Shown: piece by piece, positions 1 through 8,221 of the stretch
How positions within the stretch are numbered: the first letter of the stretch is position 1
Layout of the letters: each line of letters opens with the position of its first letter
Source of the DNA: Micromonospora sp. WMMD961
Lineage (GTDB): Bacteria; Actinomycetota; Actinomycetes; Mycobacteriales; Micromonosporaceae
Length of the DNA: 64,000 nucleotides
Direction: 5' to 3'
Assembly: GCF_029626145.1 (NCBI RefSeq)
Contig: NZ_JARUBJ010000002.1
Span: 5,677,501-5,741,500 of the forward strand
Notes under the pieces: model-generated
Databases searched by the model: none
What the model saw: only the letters and a program-made list of their open reading frames with translations
What the model was told of the DNA's origin: nothing
Translations under genes and position numbers: made by a program

Positions 1-463
1 GACCGGCGGCGGCGCGCAGCCCGGTGGTGAGGTCGTGGACCTGCTTCGGGTTGTCGACGTTCGTGGTCTCCTGGTTGCCCTTGGTCGGGTCGTCGGCGCT
101 GAAGCCGACCAGGATCAGGCCACCCAGCCGGTACTTGCTGATCATGTCCGCGGGGGTGTCGACCCCGGCGAGGGCCTGGTTGCCGGCGGCCGAACCGGCG
201 GAGACCTTCGTCGCCGAGTCGCCGTATGCGTACGGCATCAGCACCTGGCCGACCAGGTCTTCGTCGGACAGCGTGGCGACCAGCTCGGCGGCCTGAGCGG
301 CGGGGTCGCTGGCCGGCGGCGCGGCGGAGATGCTCGGCGCGGCGGAGGTGCCGGCCGGGCTTGGCGTCGGGGCTGGACGTTCGGCGGCACCCGAGCAGCC
401 GGAGACGAGCAGCGCGGTCAGAGCGGCGACTGCGACGGCGGCACGCCGCGGGCGATTCGACAC
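1..463 (-). CDS. GH3-family secreted glycosidase lipoprotein (NagZ-like), 3' end outside window
   Basis: Partial gene; only the first about 154 codons are inside the window. The GTG start at 463 has a GGGATAGG-like ribosome site just upstream. Residues 1-20 are a short basic then hydrophobic signal ending in a lipobox (LVSGC), so the mature protein should be a lipid-anchored surface protein. A Ser/Pro/Ala-rich linker follows, then the start of a glycoside hydrolase family 3 N-terminal barrel: LSDEDLVGQVLMPY followed by a segment with YRLGGLILVG, which is the usual beta-N-acetylhexosaminidase/NagZ-like opening. The expected role is extracytoplasmic cleavage of N-acetylglucosaminides, possibly from peptidoglycan. 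The catalytic residues lie beyond the window edge, so substrate is inferred from the family only. Confidence 0.8.
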   Translation of the reverse strand, partial: MSNRPRRAAVAVAALTALLVSGCSGAAERPAPTPSPAGTSAAPSISAAPPASDPAAQAAELVATLSDEDLVGQVLMPYAYGDSATKVSAGSAAGNQALAGVDTPADMISKYRLGGLILVGFSADDPTKGNQETTNVDNPKQVHDLTTGLRAAAG

Positions 464-568
464 GCCGCCTATCCCATCAGTTCCCCCTTATCGGGGCAAC
501 TTGACCTTTCTGCCCGCAGGGCCCGTCGACGACGTGCACGCAGGTTGCCCGACCCGGACGCGTACCAG

Positions 569-1060
569 TCAGCCGACCCGGGTGAGCAAGGTCACCGGCG
601 CGCCGTCGCCGGCGTAGCGGTAGGGCTCCAGGTCAGCGTCCCACGCGGTGCCCAGCGCCTTGTCGAGGGCGTGCGCCAGCGCCTCCGGAGCCCGGGAGGC
701 AGCCATCAGCGCCCGGAGCCGGTCCTCGCCGAGTTGGATGTCGCCGGCCACGCCGACAGTGGCCCGGAACAGACCACGGGCCGGCACGTACATGAAGCGT
801 TCACCGTCGGCGCCGGGACTCGGCTCCTCGGTGACCTCGAAACGGATCATGGGCCACTGCCGTAGGGCAGCAGCCAGCTCGGCGCCCGTCCCCGGACGAC
901 CGGTCCACCCGCACTCGGCCCGGCGTGCGCCGGGGTCGACGGGCTGAGCCGTCCACTGCAGGTTGACCGGCGCGGCTAGGACGCGCGCGATCGCCCACTC
1001 GACGTGCGAGCACACGGCGAGCGGGGTCGAGTGGACGTATACGACGCCACGCGTTGGCAC
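569..1060 (-). CDS. DUF3145 family protein
   Basis: 163-residue protein beginning MPTRGVVYVHSTPLAVCSHVEWA, which matches the conserved N-terminus of the actinobacterial DUF3145 family over its normal length. The family has no experimentally established function that I know of and is almost confined to Actinobacteria. No signal peptide, membrane segment or catalytic motif is evident. It stands alone, transcribed away from the small gene at 1370. A run of conserved aromatic and acidic positions (WPMIRFEVTEE, then MYVPARGLFRA) suggests a compact cytoplasmic fold. Confidence 0.85.
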   Translation of the reverse strand: MPTRGVVYVHSTPLAVCSHVEWAIARVLAAPVNLQWTAQPVDPGARRAECGWTGRPGTGAELAAALRQWPMIRFEVTEEPSPGADGERFMYVPARGLFRATVGVAGDIQLGEDRLRALMAASRAPEALAHALDKALGTAWDADLEPYRYAGDGAPVTLLTRVG

Positions 1061-1369
1061 GGTGACCTCCCGGAGAGCGAGGTGCGTCTTCCCCTACGAC
1101 CTCGACCACCCAGGTGGCTCGTGCAACACATGATGACTGGTGTGACGCGTGGTGCGCCAGGGAATCGGAAAAAACGCCGGGCGGAATAGCCGGACGGGTG
1201 GCTGCCGTTGCCTCTCAGGACACCGCGACGACCAGCATGATGTCGTGGTCCTGTACAGTTCCACCGGCGGCTTATGCCGCGTTACACCTACGCGAGCCGA
1301 GTCCACGTTCGGCCCGCACACAGCCCCCGGACGTTCAGTCCTCCCGTACGTCTTGCAAGGAGTACCTCC
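1061..1369. other. Intergenic region between divergent genes
   Basis: About 300 bases separating the DUF3145 start from the small gene at 1370. Overlapping frames give arginine/proline-rich peptides typical of antisense artefacts. I see an AAGGAG ribosome site at its right edge (1357-1362) for the rightward gene, but no convincing promoter hexamers, RNA gene or repeat. Confidence 0.5.
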
Positions 1370-1699
1370 GTGGCGAGCAACACCTCTAAGACCGCGCGCG
1401 CGTCAGTCCGGGCCGGCCAGGCTGGCCAGGGTGGCGCCCTCAGCGTGCTGGGCGAGTTCAAGTACCTCATCCCGCTCAACGGCGGCAAGCACGCCTACGT
1501 GCGGAACCTGACCAACGGCAAGACCGCGCACCTGCGCACCGACTCGGACGCCTTCGTCGAGGAGATCCGCGTGCTGGCCGCCGCCGGCCACGCCGCCAAG
1601 ATCCGGGCGGAGATCAACAACCTGGCTGCCGCCCACCCGGGTGACGGCTGGGAGGCCACCGAGAAGCGCCTCGTCGCGGCCGGTGTCTTCGAGGGCTGA
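1370..1699 (+). CDS. Small conserved hypothetical protein
   Basis: 109-residue protein from a GTG start at 1370, chosen because AAGGAG sits seven bases upstream; longer in-frame starts lack a ribosome site. The N-terminus (MASNTSKTARASVRAGQAGQ) is Ser/Ala/Gly-rich and probably flexible. The rest forms a compact domain with KYLIPLNGGKHAYVRNLTNGK then a helical stretch of alternating charged and Ala/Leu residues ending KRLVAAGVFEG. No membrane segment, cysteine or known catalytic motif. I recognise the general look of an actinobacterial conserved hypothetical protein but cannot assign a function. It is monocistronic, followed directly by a strong terminator, which suggests substantial expression. 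Confidence 0.75.
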   Translation: MASNTSKTARASVRAGQAGQGGALSVLGEFKYLIPLNGGKHAYVRNLTNGKTAHLRTDSDAFVEEIRVLAAAGHAAKIRAEINNLAAAHPGDGWEATEKRLVAAGVFEG

Positions 1700-1721
1700 G
1701 CCCTCCCCCACCGCATCATCT

Positions 1722-1757
1722 GAAACCGCCCGCCGGGACTCCCCGGCGGGCGGTTTC
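1722..1757 (+). terminator. Strong intrinsic hairpin terminator
   Basis: Perfect 16-bp stem, GAAACCGCCCGCCGGG (1722-1737) with its complement at 1742-1757, and a four-base loop. It begins 22 bases after the stop of the small gene. There is no U-tract, as is usual in high-GC actinomycetes. Confidence 0.85.
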
Positions 1758-1778
1758 GCGTGCGCGAGCATCTGCCTC

Positions 1779-1854
1779 GTCGATCATGGAGTTATGGTGA
1801 CCGGTTTGTAGTTATCCAGTCCGGTTTGTTACCCACCACAACTCCATGATCGAC
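1779..1854. repeat. Dispersed inverted-repeat element, family A (copy 1)
   Basis: Arms of 21 bp at 1779-1799 and 1834-1854 are inverted complements with one mismatch; the arm begins GTCGATCATGGAGTTATGG. The same arm sequence, differing at one position, recurs at 43333-43407. Both copies lie between convergent genes. The internal 34 bases carry a further repeat (CCGGTTTGTAGTTA and CCGGTTTGTTAC). It may act as a bidirectional terminator or be a non-coding mobile remnant. Confidence 0.8.
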
Positions 1855-1855
1855 C

Positions 1856-1896
1856 GGGGCGGGGGGCGGGGGCGGGGGCGGCGGGGGCGGGGGCGG
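1856..1896. repeat. G-tract run, possible G-quadruplex
   Basis: On the plus strand this segment is almost only runs of four to six G separated by single C residues. At least four G-tracts lie within 41 bases, enough for an intramolecular quadruplex. It sits just after the carbonic anhydrase stop codon, on the non-template strand for the leftward gene's opposite partner. Function is unknown. Confidence 0.5.
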
Positions 1897-1913
1897 TTCT
1901 CGGGCCGGGCTGG

Positions 1914-2558
1914 TCAGCCGGGGTCGAGGAGGGCTACCTCGCCGGTGGCCAGGTTGTAGAGGCCGCCGACAATCGCCACCCGGCCGGTGGCCACCGGCCC
2001 GGCCAGCAGGTCGTCGGCGCGCAGCGCGCGGACCGTGCCGCGGACGTGCTGGCGAATGGCCAGCGGGTGCACCGCCGGGTCGTCGATCCCGACCTCGGTC
2101 ACCGCCGGGGCGATCTCGTCCACCAGGTACGCCAGCGACCCCCCGGGCCGTTCCCCGGCGCGCAGCGCGTCCACCGCGGCACCCACCGCACCGCACCGCT
2201 CGTGGCCGAGGACCATCACCAGCGGTACGCCCAGCTGCCCGACCACGTACTCGATGGAGCCGCACACCGCCCGGTCGAGCACGTGCCCTCCGGTACGGAT
2301 CACGCAGATCGCCCCGAACGTCTGGTCGAAGATCGCCTCCAGCGGCACCCGCGAGTCGATGCAGCCGAGCACCACCGCGTACGGCTGCTGGTCACCGGAG
2401 GCGGCGGCTGCGGCCGTGACGTCGTGCCCGTGGATCGGCTGGCCGCTGACGAACCGCCGGTTCCCGGCGAGCAGGTCGGCCAGCGCGGCGCGGGGCGTGC
2501 CGCCGGCCTGCCGTCCCTGACCCGGCGTCCCACCCATGGGTGCTCCCGACGACCCCAT
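1914..2558 (-). CDS. Beta-class carbonic anhydrase
   Basis: 214-residue cytoplasmic enzyme interconverting CO2 and bicarbonate. Zinc ligands and the Asp/Arg dyad are visible: CIDSR at 66-70 (Cys66, Asp68, Arg70) and GHERCGA with His119 and Cys122, the canonical beta-CA pattern. A conserved RTGGHVLD stretch at about 88-95 and the SIEYVVGQLGV helix complete the fold, and the length is normal. The first about 20 residues are Gly-rich and non-conserved, so the second ATG (MGGTPG, position 8 of the protein) could be the true start. It is divergent from the hydrolase at 2708 and convergent with the small gene at 1370. Confidence 0.92.
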   Translation of the reverse strand: MGSSGAPMGGTPGQGRQAGGTPRAALADLLAGNRRFVSGQPIHGHDVTAAAAASGDQQPYAVVLGCIDSRVPLEAIFDQTFGAICVIRTGGHVLDRAVCGSIEYVVGQLGVPLVMVLGHERCGAVGAAVDALRAGERPGGSLAYLVDEIAPAVTEVGIDDPAVHPLAIRQHVRGTVRALRADDLLAGPVATGRVAIVGGLYNLATGEVALLDPG

Positions 2559-2707
2559 GTCGTTCAGCTTGGCCTTCCTCGGACGAGCAGGGGCGAGGTC
2601 GGGAATGTTCGACCGGGCGCGATTGGCGTGGTGTCATGGCGGGTAGCCGTTGTTACCGCCGGGTATCCCGGTGCTGGTGGTGCGGGGGCGGCCCTGGGGA
2701 GGTGGCG

Positions 2708-3655
2708 ATGCCGGAACGGTTCGAGGTTGCCATGCCGGACGGCGTACGGCTCAACGTCGAGGTGACGGGGCCGACGGACGCCCAGGTGACGGCTGTCCTG
2801 CTGCACGGTTGGACGCTGGATGGGCGCGCCTGGCACCGGCAGGTCGACGCGCTCACCGCCGCGCCGGTCGACGGGGCGGTGCGGGTGGTCGCCTACGACG
2901 CGCGGGGGCACGGCCGCTCCAGCTGCATGGCGCTGCCCACGGCCACCCTGGCCCAGCTCGGCGACGACCTGGCCACGCTGATCGACACGGTGGCGCCGAC
3001 CGGGCCGGTGCTCCTGGTCGGGCACTCGATGGGCGGCATGACGATCATGGAGTACGCCCACCGCCATCCCACGCACTTCGCCGCCCGTACGGCCGGGCTG
3101 GTCTTCGTCTCGACCACCGCCGAGGGGCACGCGCACACCGTCTACGGGCTGTCGCCGCGGATCGCCCGGCTGATCCGGCTGGCCGAGACCACCGGTGCCG
3201 GCGTGTTGGCCCGGTGCGGTTCGTGGCGGGCGCCCCGGGCGCTGCTGAACGCGCTGCGACCGAGCATCCGCTGGATGCTCTTCGGGGACCGCTGCGAGTC
3301 GTCCGACCTCCGCCTGGTGACCTCGGCGGTGGCCCGTGCCTCGCTGCGCTCGATCGGCGGGTTCCGCGCCTCCATCGGCGCCCAGCACCGCCTGGACACG
3401 CTCGCCGCGCTGGCCCATCTGCCGGCCGCCGCGCTGGTCGGCGACCGGGACCGGCTGACGCCACCGCCGTGCGCCGAGTCGATCGCGGCGGCTCTCCCGG
3501 CCACCGAGCTGACCGTCTGCCCCGGTGCCGGGCACATGCTGATGATGGAGCGCCCGGACGAGGTCAACGCCGCGCTCACCGCCGTCCTGCGTCGGGTGCT
3601 CGGCGAAACGCCGTCCCGCGGCCTCGGCGCGACTCCCGCCGCGAGCGGTGCCTGA
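2708..3655 (+). CDS. Alpha/beta-fold hydrolase
   Basis: 315-residue cytoplasmic hydrolase. The ATG at 2708 is chosen because GGGGAGG ends five bases upstream; the open frame extends further left but without a ribosome site. Classical features are all present: oxyanion region LLHGWTLDG (31-39), DARGHGRSS, nucleophile elbow GHSMGG with Ser108, an acid Asp in GDRDRLTPP (about 246-248), and the catalytic His276 in GAGHMLMMERPDEVN. The spacing suits esterase, lipase or haloperoxidase-like members; the substrate cannot be told. A variable cap region lies between about 140 and 215. The short disordered C-terminus (SRGLGATPAASGA) is unlikely to be catalytic. Confidence 0.88.
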   Translation: MPERFEVAMPDGVRLNVEVTGPTDAQVTAVLLHGWTLDGRAWHRQVDALTAAPVDGAVRVVAYDARGHGRSSCMALPTATLAQLGDDLATLIDTVAPTGPVLLVGHSMGGMTIMEYAHRHPTHFAARTAGLVFVSTTAEGHAHTVYGLSPRIARLIRLAETTGAGVLARCGSWRAPRALLNALRPSIRWMLFGDRCESSDLRLVTSAVARASLRSIGGFRASIGAQHRLDTLAALAHLPAAALVGDRDRLTPPPCAESIAAALPATELTVCPGAGHMLMMERPDEVNAALTAVLRRVLGETPSRGLGATPAASGA

Positions 3656-3763
3656 CCACGTTCCCGCACCTCGGGCGCGGCGGGTCGGGCGCGGGGCCGT
3701 ACCCTTCTGCGGTTGGCTTGCGCGGTTCCCGCCGCCTGCCGGCGACAGTCGAAGGAGCGTGCG

Positions 3764-5881
3764 TTGACCGACCAGACCGGCCTGGAGCAGGAGATCGCCG
3801 TCGAGCAACGCCACCTCGACCGGGTGTACGCGCGGTTGGCCGAGCTGCGGCAGTCGGCGGTCCGCGCCGAGCGCGACGGCTACCGGATGGCCCGGGTGGG
3901 CACGCACGGCGCGTTGGTCGAGCGCGACGCGATGGTGTTCCACGCGGCGCAGCGGCGGCACACCCTGGACGCCGAGCACGAGGGGCTGGTCTTCGGCCGG
4001 CTGGACCTGCGCGACCGTCAGGTGCTGCACGTCGGGCGGCTCGGCATCCGGGACGAGGACGCCCGCACGCTGGTCGTCGACTGGCGGGCGCCGGCCGCCG
4101 CCGCCTTCTACCAGGCCACCCCGGCGCAGCCGCTGGACGTGGTGCGTCGCCGTACGATCCAGTCCCGCGCCGAACGGGTCACCCGGATCGAGGACGACCT
4201 GCTGGACCCGGGCGCCGCCCCGGAGGGGATGACTGTCGTCGGTGACGGCGCCCTGCTGGCCACCCTGTCCAAGGCCACCGGCCGGGGCATGCGGGACATC
4301 GTGGCGACCATCCAGCGGGAGCAGGACGAGGCGATCCGCTCGCCCGGCTCCGGGGTGACGATCGTCGCGGGCGGCCCCGGCACCGGCAAGACAGCTGTCG
4401 CGCTGCACAGGGCCGCGTTCCTGCTCTACTCCGACCGCAGCCGGTACGCGGGCGGCGGCATCCTGGTGGTGGGCCCGTCGTCGGTCTTCGTGGAGTACAT
4501 CGGCTCGGTGCTGCCGTCGCTCGGTGAGGACACCGCGACCCTGCACTCGCTGGGCACCCTCTTCCCGGGGATGACCGCCACCCGCCCCGATCCGCCGGAG
4601 GTGGCGGCGGTGAAGGGTTCACTGCGGATGCGTCGGGTGCTGGAGCGGGCGGCCCGGGACGCGGTGCCGGGTGGCCCGGCTGAGCTGCGCCTGCTCTACC
4701 GGGGCACGCTGCTGCGGCTGGACCGGACGACGCTGGACCGGATCCGGGACCGCGCGCTGCACCGGGGCGCCCGACGCAACGAGGTGCGCCGGGCCGGTTT
4801 CGACGGGGTGTTCGCCGCGCTCTGGGCGCAGGCCCGTGAGGTGGGCATCACCCGACTGCCGGAGCAGCGGGCCTTCGAGGCGGAGATCGCCGAGCGGTCG
4901 GAGTTCCGGGAATTCCTCAAGGCCTGGTGGCCTCGTCTGCACCCTCGGCACGTGCTCGGCTGGCTGACCCAGCCGGACCGGCTGCGTCGCTACGCCGGGG
5001 GCATCCTCTCCAACGCGGAGATCCGGATGCTCACCGCCGCGTACCGGGACCTCGACTCGACCGGGCTGACCATCGCCGACATCGCGCTGCTGGACGAGTT
5101 GGACGCGCTGCTCGGCAAGCCCGCGCAGCCGGCCCGGGCCCGTCGCGACCCGTTCCAGCTGGCTGGCGGCGTTCGGGAGCTGAGCACCGCGGCCGACCGG
5201 CAGCGGGCCGCCCGGGCCGCGGCCCGGGAGCGTCCGGAGGACTACCGGGACTACGCCCACGTGGTGGTCGACGAGGCACAGGACGTCTCACCGATGCAGT
5301 GGCGGATGATCGGTCGCCGTGGTCGGCTGGCTTCGTGGACCGTGGTGGGTGACCCGGCGCAGACCGCGTGGACCGGCGACCCGGACGAACTGGACCGCGC
5401 TCGGGACCAGGCACTGGGCCGGCGCAAGCGGCACGATTTCACGCTCACCACCAACTACCGCAACTCCTCGGAGATCTTCGCGGTGGCGGCGGCGGAGATC
5501 CGGCGGCTCTACCCGGACCTGCCGCTGCCGACCGCCGTCCGCTCCACCGGGATCGATCCGGTCGAGCTGGTGGTGCCCCCGACGGGGTTGGCGACCGCGA
5601 CCGTGCAGGCCGCCACCGAGCTGCTGGCCGAGGTGGAGGGCACGGTCGGCGTGATCACGCCGGTGCCGCGTCGGGACGAGGTGGCCGGTTGGCTCGACGC
5701 GCTCGACGCGCCGAGGTTGCAGGTGGTCACCAGCCTGGAGGCCAAGGGCATGGAGTACGACGGAGTCGTGCTGGTCGCCCCGAGCGAGATCCGGGCGGAT
5801 CCGGGTGCCGGGGTACGCACCCTGTACGTGGCGCTGTCCCGGGCCACCCAGCGCCTCACCACCATCGACCCGACCGGCTGA
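3764..5881 (+). CDS. helR: RNA polymerase recycling motor ATPase HelR (HelD-like)
   Basis: 705-residue UvrD-like superfamily 1 ATPase. The TTG start at 3764 follows GAAGGAG with six bases spacing. The first about 40 residues form a coiled coil (EQRHLDRVYARLAELRQS) like the HelD N-terminal arm that enters the polymerase secondary channel. Motor motifs are complete: Walker A GGPGTGKT at 203-210, DEAQDVSPMQW (motif II), GDPAQTAW (III), TTNYRNS (IV) and LYVALSRATQRL (VI). Known HelR proteins release stalled polymerase and rescue it from rifamycins. I found no clear rifamycin-associated inverted element (GGGGCTTGC type) upstream, so inducibility by rifamycin is not supported here. The downstream gene is a metal exporter with its own promoter. 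Confidence 0.88.
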   Translation: MTDQTGLEQEIAVEQRHLDRVYARLAELRQSAVRAERDGYRMARVGTHGALVERDAMVFHAAQRRHTLDAEHEGLVFGRLDLRDRQVLHVGRLGIRDEDARTLVVDWRAPAAAAFYQATPAQPLDVVRRRTIQSRAERVTRIEDDLLDPGAAPEGMTVVGDGALLATLSKATGRGMRDIVATIQREQDEAIRSPGSGVTIVAGGPGTGKTAVALHRAAFLLYSDRSRYAGGGILVVGPSSVFVEYIGSVLPSLGEDTATLHSLGTLFPGMTATRPDPPEVAAVKGSLRMRRVLERAARDAVPGGPAELRLLYRGTLLRLDRTTLDRIRDRALHRGARRNEVRRAGFDGVFAALWAQAREVGITRLPEQRAFEAEIAERSEFREFLKAWWPRLHPRHVLGWLTQPDRLRRYAGGILSNAEIRMLTAAYRDLDSTGLTIADIALLDELDALLGKPAQPARARRDPFQLAGGVRELSTAADRQRAARAAARERPEDYRDYAHVVVDEAQDVSPMQWRMIGRRGRLASWTVVGDPAQTAWTGDPDELDRARDQALGRRKRHDFTLTTNYRNSSEIFAVAAAEIRRLYPDLPLPTAVRSTGIDPVELVVPPTGLATATVQAATELLAEVEGTVGVITPVPRRDEVAGWLDALDAPRLQVVTSLEAKGMEYDGVVLVAPSEIRADPGAGVRTLYVALSRATQRLTTIDPTG

Positions 5882-5921
5882 CCTGTCCGGGTGCCGTCGG
5901 GGGGAGACGCCACCCAAACAC

Positions 5922-5950
5922 TTGCACACATTGCGATGCGAACATACATT
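5922..5950 (+). promoter_or_regulatory. Candidate promoter of the CDF exporter
   Basis: TTGCAC at 5922-5927 and TACATT at 5945-5950 are separated by 17 bases, in an unusually AT-rich patch. A start of transcription near 5957 would leave a short leader before the GTG at 5987. Short partial repeats (TTGCGATGCGAACA) between the hexamers could bind a metal sensor; that part is speculative. Confidence 0.5.
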
Positions 5951-5986
5951 GGACCGGACCCGGGATGGCGGCGGAAGGTAATTCAC

Positions 5987-6904
5987 GTGGGCGCAGGTCA
6001 TGACCACCACCACGGGTCCGTCGCCAATGCCGCACACCAGCACCGGGGTCGACTCTGGGCGGCATTCGGACTGCTCGCCACCCTGATGGTGGTCGAGGCG
6101 GTGACCGCCCTGCACACCGGATCGCTCGCCCTGCTCTCCGACGCCGGGCACATGTTCACCGACGTGCTCGGCATCGGGATGGCACTCGCCGCGATCACCG
6201 CGACCCGGCGGGCCACCGGCGACCCGCAGCGCACCTTCGGGCTCTACCGACTCGAGGTGCTCGCCGCGCTGGCCAACGCCGTCCTGCTCTCCGGCGTCGC
6301 GGTCTACGTGGTGATCGAGGCGATCCGCCGCTTCGGCAACCCGCACGAGGTCATCACCGGCCCGATGCTCGCGGTGGCCGTGCTCGGCCTGCTCGCGAAC
6401 GTCGTCGCCTTCGCCCTGCTCCGCTCCGCCGCACGGGAGAGCATCAACATCCAGGGCGCCTACCTGGAGGTGCTCGGCGACCTGCTCGGCTCGGTCGGCG
6501 TGATCGGCGCGGCGCTGCTCATCACCGTCACCGACTGGTGGTGGGCCGACCCGCTGGTCGCCGTCGCCATCGGCGTGTTCATCCTGCCGCGCACCTGGCG
6601 GCTGGCCCGGGCAGCCATCCGCATCCTGGTGCAGGCCGCACCGGAACACCTCCAGGTGACCGCCGTGCACGACCGGCTGGCCGCGGTCCCCGGCGTGGTC
6701 GAGGTGCACGACCTGCACGTCTGGACGCTCACCTCGGGCATGGACGTGGCCTCCGCACACCTGACCATGGAGCCCGGCGCGGAGGTCGGCGCGGTGCTCA
6801 CCGCCGCGCGCACCGCCCTGCACGACGACTTCCGGATCGAGCACGCGACCCTGCAGATCGAGCCGGGCGCCGCTTCCGGGGCGTGCGGCTCCACTGAGTG
6901 GTGA
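5987..6904 (+). CDS. Cation diffusion facilitator (CzcD/ZitB-like) metal exporter
   Basis: 305-residue inner-membrane metal/proton antiporter. The GTG start at 5987 has GGAAGG eight bases upstream, and the in-frame extension to 5891 is rejected because it would begin before the promoter-like hexamers. A His-rich cytoplasmic N-terminus (HDHHH at 5-9) precedes six transmembrane helices between about 23 and 205. TM2 carries His55-xxx-Asp59 (DAGHMFTD), and TM5 carries Glu162-xxx-Asp166 (LEVLGD) where many zinc exporters have His-xxx-Asp. The C-terminal cytoplasmic ferredoxin-like domain includes VHDLHVWTLTSG. Zinc is the likeliest cargo, but the Glu in TM5 leaves other divalent metals open. Confidence 0.9.
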   Translation: MGAGHDHHHGSVANAAHQHRGRLWAAFGLLATLMVVEAVTALHTGSLALLSDAGHMFTDVLGIGMALAAITATRRATGDPQRTFGLYRLEVLAALANAVLLSGVAVYVVIEAIRRFGNPHEVITGPMLAVAVLGLLANVVAFALLRSAARESINIQGAYLEVLGDLLGSVGVIGAALLITVTDWWWADPLVAVAIGVFILPRTWRLARAAIRILVQAAPEHLQVTAVHDRLAAVPGVVEVHDLHVWTLTSGMDVASAHLTMEPGAEVGAVLTAARTALHDDFRIEHATLQIEPGAASGACGSTEW

Positions 6905-7025
6905 CGGCGGCTCCCCGTCACGACGCACGCACCGTCCGTCACATTCGCTGCAGCCGCCCCACCGGTACCGGTAGGCTCGGTCCCGGCCGCCACCAGGCGG
7001 CGCCTCCCGGCGCCGGTGGTGGTCG

Positions 7026-7146
7026 TCGCCTAATCGCCCGCACGGGCGAACCGGGGAACCATGTTCCTGGGGTGCATCCGCGTCAGCGGTAGGGATCTTC
7101 CGTCCCGAACCCGTCAGCTAACCCGGTCGGCGGCTGACGGAAGGAC
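7026..7146 (+). ncRNA. c-di-AMP riboswitch (ydaO/yuaA type)
   Basis: The leader contains, in order, the conserved blocks of the ydaO-type c-di-AMP aptamer as known from Streptomyces rpfA: TAATCGCCCG, GGGCGAACCGGGGAACCA, GGGGTGCATCCGCG, AGCGGTAGGGAT, CCCGAACCCGTCAGCTAACC and a closing GCTGACGGAAGGA. The last block overlaps the ribosome-site region of the secreted hydrolase starting at 7153. In this class ligand binding usually turns the gene off. The boundaries are approximate. Confidence 0.88.
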
Positions 7147-7152
7147 TGCACA

Positions 7153-8217
7153 GTGGCACCAGCACGACCACCTGCCGCCCGACTGGCGGCCCTGATCGTC
7201 GCGATGTTCGCCCTCGGCGTCGCGCTCCCGGCCGGCACCGCCTCGGCCGCTCCCCCGGCCGGCCAACGGGCCGCCGCACCCGACTCCGACGAAGAGGGCG
7301 GCACTCCGGCGCTTCGCGCCCAACTCGAGGCCGCCAGCAAGGGCTACCTGGACGCGAAGCGCGCCCTGGACGCCTCCGTGCAGCGGCAGCAGCAGCTCAC
7401 CACCCAACTGAAGACCCTTGAGGTGGAGCTCGACCAGCGCAGCGGCAAGGTCGGCGAGATCGCCGGCGTCGCGTACCGCACCGGCCGACTCAGCGCGATC
7501 TCGGCGCTGCTCAACAGCGACAGCCCGGAAGGCTTCATGGATCGGGCCGCCGCCCTGGACGCGGTGGCCGCCAACGAGGACCGGGTGCTGCGCGACCTCC
7601 TCGCCAGCAAGGAGCAGGCCAACCGCACCCGGGTCGCCCTGGACGGTGAGATCAACGAACAACGCAAGCAGGTCGCGGTGATGGCCAAGCGCAAGGAGCA
7701 GGCCGAACGGGCCCTGACCGTCGCCACCGCCCCGAAGCCGCAGACCACCGCCGACACCGACTCCAACCGGGGCACCTCCACCAGCAACGCGAAGGCCGCA
7801 CCGCGCAACTCCGACGGCTCCTGGCCGAAGGAGTCGTGCAGCGTCGACGACCCGACGCCGGCCAGCGGCTGCATCACACCGCGTACCCTGCACGCCCTCA
7901 ACCAGGCCAAGGCCGCCGGCTTCACCCGGTACGTCTCCTGCCACCGCAACGGAGGCTCCGGTGAACACCCGAAGGGCCGAGCCTGCGACTTCGCCGCGCA
8001 GAAGAGCGGCTTCGGCGGGAACGCCACCGGCGGCGACAAGACGTACGGCAACAACCTGGCCGCGTACTTCATCCGCAACGCCGACCGGCTCGCCGTGCTG
8101 TACGTGATCTGGTACCGACAGATCTGGCTACCCAGCAGCGGGTGGAAGTCGTACAGCGGCGCTAACGGCACCCCGTCCACCGACCACACCAACCACGTAC
8201 ACCTGTCGGTCTACTGA
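7153..8217 (+). CDS. Secreted coiled-coil cell-wall hydrolase-like protein with ARB_07466-type C-terminal domain
   Basis: 354-residue exported protein under a c-di-AMP riboswitch. Residues 1-32 are a signal peptide with an A-x-A site (TASA). Residues about 50-190 form long amphipathic helices rich in Gln/Arg/Glu, resembling the coiled coils of NlpC/P60 and RipA-type wall enzymes. A Ser/Thr/Asn linker follows. The C-terminal about 135 residues match the ARB_07466/VldE-like domain, a peptidase-M15-like fold, with GEHPKGRACDFA and the terminal DHTNHVHLSVY providing His/Asp metal-ligand candidates. It likely cleaves peptidoglycan or helps a hydrolase do so during growth or germination. The catalytic activity of this domain is not established, so hydrolase is an inference. 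Confidence 0.82.
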   Translation: MAPARPPAARLAALIVAMFALGVALPAGTASAAPPAGQRAAAPDSDEEGGTPALRAQLEAASKGYLDAKRALDASVQRQQQLTTQLKTLEVELDQRSGKVGEIAGVAYRTGRLSAISALLNSDSPEGFMDRAAALDAVAANEDRVLRDLLASKEQANRTRVALDGEINEQRKQVAVMAKRKEQAERALTVATAPKPQTTADTDSNRGTSTSNAKAAPRNSDGSWPKESCSVDDPTPASGCITPRTLHALNQAKAAGFTRYVSCHRNGGSGEHPKGRACDFAAQKSGFGGNATGGDKTYGNNLAAYFIRNADRLAVLYVIWYRQIWLPSSGWKSYSGANGTPSTDHTNHVHLSVY

Positions 8218-8221
8218 CCAC

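Noticed and set aside
3656..3763. Rifamycin-associated element or 6C RNA upstream of HelR
   Set aside because: GC-rich with GGCTTGCGCGG, but no matching inverted arm and no paired six-C hairpins.
2564..4546. 660-residue open frame on the minus strand opposite the hydrolase and HelR genes
   Set aside because: Composition is Gly/Arg/Gln/His-rich without domains; it is the antisense shadow of two well-supported genes.
5288..6928. 546-residue minus-strand frame over HelR and the CDF exporter
   Set aside because: No motifs, extreme His/Gly/Asp content, opposite two clear genes.
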